NCBI GenBank assembly: GCA_900472575.1 | Contig: UCIV01000004.1 | Coordinates: 124,001 to 188,000 of the forward strand | Direction of reading: 5' to 3' | DNA: 64,000 nucleotides | Origin: Hyphomicrobiales bacterium | GTDB taxonomy: Bacteria > Pseudomonadota > Alphaproteobacteria > Rhizobiales > Rhizobiaceae | In this document: in pieces, positions 58,895 through 64,000 of the stretch | How positions within the stretch are numbered: position 1 is the stretch's first letter | How the letters are laid out: every line of letters begins with the position of its first letter | Made by a program: the position numbers and the translations under genes | Notes under the pieces: generated by a model | Seen by the model: the letters and a program-made list of their open reading frames with translations, nothing else | Databases searched by the model: none | What the model was told of the DNA's origin: nothing

Positions 58895-59023
58895 CTCTGC
58901 CTTGACGCCTTTTTGAACGTCTTTATCTCGACATTCCAATATGTCTTAACGTATGGGTGACGCGCTTTCGCGAAGACGCGAGCGGCTTGCCAGATCGACC
59001 TGTCACAGTTTCTGGAGCCGGCA

Positions 59024-59992
59024 GTGGCGCAGATAAACGCTGGGACACGGAAAATCTTGAAACGCACCCTTATTGCATTGCTGTTGACTGTCGCCTGGGC
59101 GGCTTCCTCGACCGGTCCGGTCATGGCCATGACCATCGTGCCGGAAGGCAATCGCAATGCCGTGCAGCCCAAGATCCCCGGCGCTTCCGTGCGCCGTACC
59201 CGCGCTGGCCGCACAACTTTCGACGACAAATACGACAAGATCCGTGAGCTTCTGGCAACCGACAAGGCGCTGATCGGCAAGATCAAGTCCACCGCAGCGG
59301 CCTATGGCATCGATCCGATCCACATGGTCGGCGCTATCGTCGGCGAGCATACCTATAATGTCGACGCCTATGACAGGCTGCAGAGCTATTACGTCAAGGC
59401 GGCAGCTTACGCAGGAAACGCTTTCCGTTTTGCCTATGACGGCGAAACCATCGCCGAATTCCTGACGCACCCGCAGTTTTCCGCCTGTGAAGACAAGTCC
59501 GGTTCCTACGCGCTGTGGAATTGCCGCGAAGGCATATGGGAAAAATCGTTCCGCGGCAAAAAGGTCGATGGAAAGTCTTATCCCGACAACCGTTTCAGCG
59601 CGGTCTTCTTCCAGCCCTTTTATGCCGGCCAAACCTTTGGTCTCGGCCAGGTCAATCCGCTGACGGCGATGATGTTGTCCGACATGGTGTCGCGCACGTC
59701 CGGTTATTCGAAGCTGGATGAAAACGACGCCGCGGAGGTCTATGAAGCGATCATGGATCCCGACAAGTCGCTCGCCTATATGGCGGCCAATATCCGTCGG
59801 TCGATCGATGATTACAAACAGATCGCCGATGTTGATATTTCCAAAAATCCCGGCATCACCTCGACGCTCTACAATACCGGCGGTTCGGCACAGCGTGCGG
59901 CGGCTCTGAAGGCTCGTGGCGGTCTGCCGGAAGAGAATTATTACGGCTGGCTCGTCAACGACAAGATCGCCGAGTTGAAATCGCTGCTCTAA
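59024..59992 (+). CDS. DUF1402 periplasmic protein, lytic-transglycosylase-like
   Basis: This is an exported protein of the DUF1402 family, 322 residues, found in Rhizobiales. The GTG start has GGAG upstream. A signal peptide covers residues 1-35 (LIALLLTVAWAASSTGPVMA). The middle has HMVGAIVGEHTYN, with a glutamate where soluble lytic transglycosylases keep their catalytic acid. FGLGQVNPLTAMML resembles the GLMQ-x-x-P motif of those enzymes. A pair of cysteines (SACEDK, WNCREG) could form a disulfide. Peptidoglycan cleavage is inferred. It lies 171 nt after hslU. Confidence 0.75.
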   Translation: MAQINAGTRKILKRTLIALLLTVAWAASSTGPVMAMTIVPEGNRNAVQPKIPGASVRRTRAGRTTFDDKYDKIRELLATDKALIGKIKSTAAAYGIDPIHMVGAIVGEHTYNVDAYDRLQSYYVKAAAYAGNAFRFAYDGETIAEFLTHPQFSACEDKSGSYALWNCREGIWEKSFRGKKVDGKSYPDNRFSAVFFQPFYAGQTFGLGQVNPLTAMMLSDMVSRTSGYSKLDENDAAEVYEAIMDPDKSLAYMAANIRRSIDDYKQIADVDISKNPGITSTLYNTGGSAQRAAALKARGGLPEENYYGWLVNDKIAELKSLL

Positions 59993-60030
59993 GTCCTGAT
60001 ATTCGTCTGATCAGGAGCTGAAGAGGAGCG

Positions 60031-61434
60031 TTGCTTTTGGACATGCGCCCCGACCCTTTTGTGCCGCCGGCACCCGTGCCGCGCACCGTCCCGCCGTCCA
60101 GGCTGGAGATCATCCGCACGGTCATGCGCAACCCGCTGGAACTGTGGGGTGTGCCGTCCTATACGCTGCCGTGGATCAAGACGAAATTCTTCAAGGAACG
60201 CACGCTGATCGTCAACGATCCCGGGCTGATCCGCCATGTCCTCGTCGACAACGCCGCAAACTACGAAATGTCGGAAATCCGGCAACTGATCCTGCGGCCG
60301 ATCCTGCGCGACGGATTGCTGACGGCGGAAGGCCCGGTGTGGAAACGCTCACGCAAGGCGATGGCGCCGGTTTTCACGCCACGGCATTCGCGCGGCTTTG
60401 CCGGCCAGATGCTGGCGAAGTCGGAAGAATATGCGGAGAAATATGCGACCGTCGGCACCGGCGGCGCAGTCCACGATATCTCCGTCGATATGACGGAACT
60501 GGCCTATTCCCTCCTGTCCGAAACGCTTTTCTCGGGCCAGATCGTCACCGAGAGCAACAATTTTTCTGATGACGTGGACAACCTGCTTCACCGCATGGGC
60601 CGCGTCGACCCGATGGATTTGTTGCGCGCGCCGCCCTGGGTGCCGCGCCTGACGCGCATCGGTGGCCGCAAGGTGCTCGAAAAATTCCGCAAGATCGTCG
60701 CCGACACGATGAGAGAGCGGCAGAAGCGCATGCGCGAGATGCCGGATGACGTCCCTGAGGATTTCTTGACGCTGCTCCTGCAACTCGAAGGGCCGAACGG
60801 CCTTTCGTTGGATGAGATCGAAGACAATATCCTCACCTTTATCGGTGCCGGCCATGAGACCACCGCTCGCGCGCTTGCCTGGACGCTCTATTGCGTCGCC
60901 CATTCACCGCACGTGCGCGAAGCGATGGAGAAGGAAATCGACCGGGTACTTGCCACCGGTGCGGAGCCGGTCGAGTGGCTGGAACTGATGCCCTGGGTGC
61001 GCGCCTCCTTTGAAGAGGCCCTGCGGCTTTATCCGCCGGCACCTTCGCTCAACCGCGCGGCCATCGCGGATGACAAATGGACGAGCCCGACAGGCGAGAG
61101 CATCGAGATTGAAGCGGGCGTCACCATCCTCGTCATGCCCTGGACGCTCCATCGTCATGAACTCTACTGGGAAAAGCCGCGCGCCTTCATGCCGGAACGT
61201 TTCCTGCCGGAAAACCGCGGCAAGATCGGCCGCTTCCAATATCTGCCCTTCGGTGCCGGCCCGCGCACCTGCATCGGCGCGACCTTCGCCATGCAGGAAG
61301 CGGTGATTGCGCTCGCCGTGCTGATGAAGCGTTACCGCTTCGATGCCCTGCCGGGTACAAAGATCTGGCCGGTGCAGAAACTGACAACCCAGCCGCAGGA
61401 CGGCATGCCGATGCGGGTCAGCCTGAGGTCCTGA
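60031..61434 (+). CDS. Cytochrome P450
   Basis: This is a heme monooxygenase of unknown substrate. About 467 residues; the start may be TTG 60031, TTG 60037 or ATG 60043 (MRPDPFVPPAPVPRTVPPSR), with AGGAG at 60024-60028. The oxygen-activating I-helix is FIGAGHETTARAL, the ExxR motif is EEALRLYPPAPS, and the heme loop is FGAGPRTCIG with the cysteine ligand. No signal or membrane anchor is visible, so it is soluble as for most bacterial P450s. The overall style (PPAPSLNRAA, MPERFLPE) is that of the long-chain or terpenoid-type families. No ferredoxin or reductase gene is adjacent. Confidence 0.93.
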   Translation: MLLDMRPDPFVPPAPVPRTVPPSRLEIIRTVMRNPLELWGVPSYTLPWIKTKFFKERTLIVNDPGLIRHVLVDNAANYEMSEIRQLILRPILRDGLLTAEGPVWKRSRKAMAPVFTPRHSRGFAGQMLAKSEEYAEKYATVGTGGAVHDISVDMTELAYSLLSETLFSGQIVTESNNFSDDVDNLLHRMGRVDPMDLLRAPPWVPRLTRIGGRKVLEKFRKIVADTMRERQKRMREMPDDVPEDFLTLLLQLEGPNGLSLDEIEDNILTFIGAGHETTARALAWTLYCVAHSPHVREAMEKEIDRVLATGAEPVEWLELMPWVRASFEEALRLYPPAPSLNRAAIADDKWTSPTGESIEIEAGVTILVMPWTLHRHELYWEKPRAFMPERFLPENRGKIGRFQYLPFGAGPRTCIGATFAMQEAVIALAVLMKRYRFDALPGTKIWPVQKLTTQPQDGMPMRVSLRS

Positions 61435-61520
61435 CCGCGACAGGAGATGTCTTTGCCGGTCGACTGATCCTGCCGCCTCATGCTTTATTGATTGCTGCAT
61501 AAGGGTTTGGGAATTCTTGC

Positions 61521-63530
61521 GTGGTTTCACCTCTTCTTCTCGGCACCGATACCGGCGGCACCTACACGGATGCGGTTCTTTTCCGCGAGGATGAGGGGGT
61601 GATCGCCAAGGCGAAATCGCTCACCACTCGGCATGATCTTTCCGAAGGAATCTCGGGTGCTGTCGAAGCGGTACTGGCAAGGAGTGGTATCCCGGCCGCG
61701 GAAATCGCGATGGTCTCGCTGTCCACGACGCTTGCGACCAATGCTTTGGTCGAAGGGCAGGGGGGTCGGGCAGCGCTTGTCATGATCGGCTTCGGCCCGG
61801 AAGATATCGCCCGAGGGGGGCTCTCGGAAGCGCTCGGTACCGATCCGGTGATCTTCCTGCCTGGCGGCCACGATGTCCACGGCAACGAAACGCCGTTAGA
61901 GATGACGATGCTGGAAGAGGCTCTCCCGACACTTGGCCCGAAGGTTTCGTCCTTCGCCGTAGCCGGATATTTTGCCGTCCGGAATCCGGCTCATGAAATC
62001 AGCGTTAGGGATCGGATCCGCGAACTGAGCCACAAGCCCGTCACCTGCAGCCACGAGCTTTCCTCGAAACTGGGTGGACCGCGGCGCGCCTTGACGACGC
62101 TGCTCAATGCCCGCCTGGTGTCTATCATCGACCGACTGATCGGTTCGACCGAAGATTTTCTCGAAAAATCCGGCATCCATGCGCCCCTCATGGTCGTGCG
62201 AGGCGACGGCGCGTTGATGTCCGCTGGCGAGGCACGGCTACGCCCGATCGAGACCATTCTCTCCGGTCCGGCGGCAAGCCTTGTGGGTGCTCGCTATCTC
62301 ACCGGGCTGGATGAGGCAGTTGTGTCAGACATCGGTGGCACCACGACGGATGTCGCGATAATTCAGGGCGGCAAGCCGAAGCTTGCGCTTGATGGCGCAA
62401 ATGTCGGCGGTCACAATACGATGGTGGAGGCCGTAGCCTTGCGCACTTTCGGCCTCGGCGGTGATTCGGAAGTTCATATCGATGACCGTGGGCTAGAGGC
62501 AAAAATCACGCTCGGTCCTCGACGTCTTCTGCCTCTCAGCCTTCTGGCGGCCACCTATGGCGATAGCGTTCTGTCGGCTATCGATATGCAGCTACGCGCC
62601 ACCCATACTGGTCGCCACGATGGCCGTTTCGCCGTCCGGATCGCTTTGAACGAAGCCTTGGCTGGGATCCTTCAACCGCAGGAACAGGCGCTTCTTGCGC
62701 GGATCGGCTCGGCACCCGTGGCTTTGAATGCATTACTCACAATGAATTCCCAGAAATCGGTTCTCGACCGGCTTGTGGGCCGTGGGCTCGTATACTTGAG
62801 CGGCATCACACCATCTGACGCGCTGCATGTTCTTGGTCGCCAAGGCCAGTGGAATGCCGATGCCGCACGATTGGGGCTGCAGCTCGCAGCCCGGAAGAAG
62901 ACCGGCGCGGGACGCGAGATCGCCACGTCACCAGAAGATTTGGCCGGCAAAATCGTCGCGAGGCTGACCCGGCAATCTTCCGAGATCTTGCTTTCGGCCT
63001 GCCTTGCGGAAGACGGTGCCGAATCAGTCAACCCATCGGTCTCGCTTGCGGTTGATCGGGCATTGAAGCGCGTACCGGGTATCGCCCGGTTTTCCATTTC
63101 GCTTGACCGTCCGCTTGTCGGTCTAGGCGCTTCGGCACCGGTCTATTATCCTGCAATTGCCGATATGCTTGGAGCCGAATCGATCATTCCTTCTGATGCG
63201 GATGTTGCCAACGCCATCGGCGCTGTCGTCGGCCATATAAGGGTTACGGCGACGGTCACCATCACTTCGCCGGAAGAAGGTGTCTATATTGTAACCGGTG
63301 CCGGTGAGACAACCACGATAATCGGGGAAGCGAGTGCGCTAGAAGCCGCTGAGGAGCGGGCAGTCATTGCAGCGCGGCGCAAGGCCGGACAGGAAGAGGC
63401 CCAGGGCATCCTGATTTCCATCGAAAAGGAGATTATGGCACCGGAAGTTGAAGGCGGACGAAAACTCGTTGAAGCGCGCATCGTTGCCACTGCAACGGGC
63501 CGCCCGCGGATGGCACATCCACAATCCTGA
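61521..63530 (+). CDS. Hydantoinase/oxoprolinase family protein (HyuA-like)
   Basis: The HyuA/oxoprolinase family uses an ASKHA-type ATPase fold to activate cyclic amides or related carbonyl compounds. The GTG start gives 669 residues beginning MVSPLLLGTDTGGTYTDAVLF, the N-terminal phosphate-binding loop. SLSTTLATNALVEGQGG and VVSDIGGTTTDVAIIQGGKPKL follow, the latter the second phosphate site. HyuA proteins normally act with a HyuB subunit, and none is present next to this gene. The substrate is therefore not assigned. A shared terminator separates it from the convergent L,D-transpeptidase gene. Confidence 0.87.
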   Translation: MVSPLLLGTDTGGTYTDAVLFREDEGVIAKAKSLTTRHDLSEGISGAVEAVLARSGIPAAEIAMVSLSTTLATNALVEGQGGRAALVMIGFGPEDIARGGLSEALGTDPVIFLPGGHDVHGNETPLEMTMLEEALPTLGPKVSSFAVAGYFAVRNPAHEISVRDRIRELSHKPVTCSHELSSKLGGPRRALTTLLNARLVSIIDRLIGSTEDFLEKSGIHAPLMVVRGDGALMSAGEARLRPIETILSGPAASLVGARYLTGLDEAVVSDIGGTTTDVAIIQGGKPKLALDGANVGGHNTMVEAVALRTFGLGGDSEVHIDDRGLEAKITLGPRRLLPLSLLAATYGDSVLSAIDMQLRATHTGRHDGRFAVRIALNEALAGILQPQEQALLARIGSAPVALNALLTMNSQKSVLDRLVGRGLVYLSGITPSDALHVLGRQGQWNADAARLGLQLAARKKTGAGREIATSPEDLAGKIVARLTRQSSEILLSACLAEDGAESVNPSVSLAVDRALKRVPGIARFSISLDRPLVGLGASAPVYYPAIADMLGAESIIPSDADVANAIGAVVGHIRVTATVTITSPEEGVYIVTGAGETTTIIGEASALEAAEERAVIAARRKAGQEEAQGILISIEKEIMAPEVEGGRKLVEARIVATATGRPRMAHPQS

Positions 63531-63638
63531 CCGAACCGCCGTGGGCTTTCCGCGCCTTGATACCCGTAATCTCGCAGGCAAAGCTACGGCACAGGAAAGG
63601 GTGACGGCCGGTAGATCTAGGCTCATGTCATCGCAGTA

Positions 63639-63672
63639 AAAAAGCCGCCGGGAATGTTCTCGGCGGCTTTTT
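63639..63672. terminator. Bidirectional terminator between the HyuA-like gene and the L,D-transpeptidase gene
   Basis: AAAAAGCCGCCG (63639-63650), a 10-nt loop, and CGGCGGCTTTTT (63661-63672) form a perfect 12-bp stem with A and T runs, usable by both convergent genes. Confidence 0.9.
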
Positions 63673-63693
63673 GATTTCGGTATCCCGTCAGTC

Positions 63694-63999
63694 CTACTGG
63701 ACCACGACGACTTTGGTTGCCTTGCCCGGACGCACCCGGCTGTAAAGGTCGATAACGTCCTGGTTCATCAGGCGAATGCAGCCGGATGAAGCCGCCGTGC
63801 CGATCGAGGCCCATTCCGGCGTGCCGTGCAGGCGAAACAGCGTGTCCTGGCCCTTTTCGTTGAACAGATACATGGCGCGTGCGCCAAGCGGGTTGTTCAG
63901 GCCTGGACCCATGCCGTTTTCGACGTATCTGGCGACATCCGGCTTGCGGGCTGCCATTTCTTTCGGCGGATGCCATGTCGGCCATTCCTGCTTCCAGGC
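63694..63999 (-). CDS. L,D-transpeptidase (YkuD domain), N-terminus beyond window
   Basis: YkuD-domain enzymes form 3-3 peptide crosslinks in peptidoglycan or attach proteins to it; such links are abundant in Rhizobiaceae walls. The visible 102 C-terminal residues begin AWKQEWPTWHPPKEM at the window edge. They contain the family segment GPGLNNPLGARAMYLF, the His of FRLHGTPEW, and the catalytic cysteine in SSGCIRLMNQDVIDLY. The 5' part with the signal peptide lies outside the window. It is convergent with the HyuA-like gene. Confidence 0.92.
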   Translation of the reverse strand, partial: AWKQEWPTWHPPKEMAARKPDVARYVENGMGPGLNNPLGARAMYLFNEKGQDTLFRLHGTPEWASIGTAASSGCIRLMNQDVIDLYSRVRPGKATKVVVVQ

Positions 64000-64000
64000 A

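Overview
The window is a core chromosomal segment of an alphaproteobacterium of the order Rhizobiales, most likely a member of the Rhizobiaceae (Rhizobium/Agrobacterium/Sinorhizobium type). The basis is gene content and order (parAB-rsmG-mnmG-mnmE-rho-hemE facing ppsR-maf-aroE-coaE-dnaQ; chvI-chvG-hprK-EIIA-ptsH-ahcY beside pckA; the his-coaA block beside hslVU), the ChvG/ChvI pair, a DivL-type kinase, and GC-rich alphaproteobacterial codon use. No transposase, prophage, plasmid gene, CRISPR array, tRNA or rRNA was seen. Nearly all of the segment is vertically inherited housekeeping DNA. Layout: (1) 1-8421, all on the minus strand: the chromosome-partition genes parB (cut by the window edge) and parA, the translation-fidelity genes rsmG, mnmG and mnmE, rho, and heme genes hemJ and hemE. 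(2) 8422-8819: an AT-rich gap with DnaA boxes between hemE and ppsR, the position of the chromosomal replication origin in Caulobacter and Sinorhizobium. It is very probably oriC. Transcription diverges from it on both sides. (3) 8820-12429, plus strand: ppsR, maf, aroE, coaE, dnaQ, mostly overlapping. (4) 12540-19053: secB and fxsA (minus), then an overlapping Tim44-mltA-smr-HTH operon and gyrB (plus). (5) 19115-24000: accessory metabolic and envelope genes (nitroreductase, phaZ, a YgjP-like metallopeptidase, a SleB-like lipoprotein). (6) 24011-29271: trpF-trpB-trpA-accD-folC. (7) 29272-30138: a gene-free mosaic of palindromic repeats with one possible structured RNA. (8) 30139-42128, minus strand: trxA after an apparent operon divL, tsaE-amgK, murU, addB, addA. 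(9) 42334-47725, minus strand: ahcY, ptsH, EIIA, hprK, chvG, chvI, with pckA divergent. (10) 49792-56730: arfB, alkB, a GT87-like membrane protein, then coaA and the his operon on the minus strand. (11) 56941-63999: hslVU, a lytic-transglycosylase-like protein, a cytochrome P450, a hydantoinase/oxoprolinase-family protein, and a cut L,D-transpeptidase gene. How the parts fit together: ParA, ParB and several parS palindromes (2094, 4006, 19115, 30111, 34763) surround oriC, so the window is the origin/centromere domain of the chromosome. ChvG/ChvI, HprK, EIIA and HPr form an envelope-stress and carbon/nitrogen signalling cassette beside pckA, a gluconeogenic gene. DivL feeds the CckA-CtrA cell-cycle pathway in this group and here heads an operon with a TsaE-AmgK fusion and MurU, which implies peptidoglycan-sugar salvage. 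No wholly new system was found. The most useful second-look items are the parS sites and their placement at terminators, the DivL Tyr-for-His change with its operon partners, the AccD lacking its zinc finger, a palindromic operator before ahcY, and the repeat mosaic at 29.3-29.9 kb.
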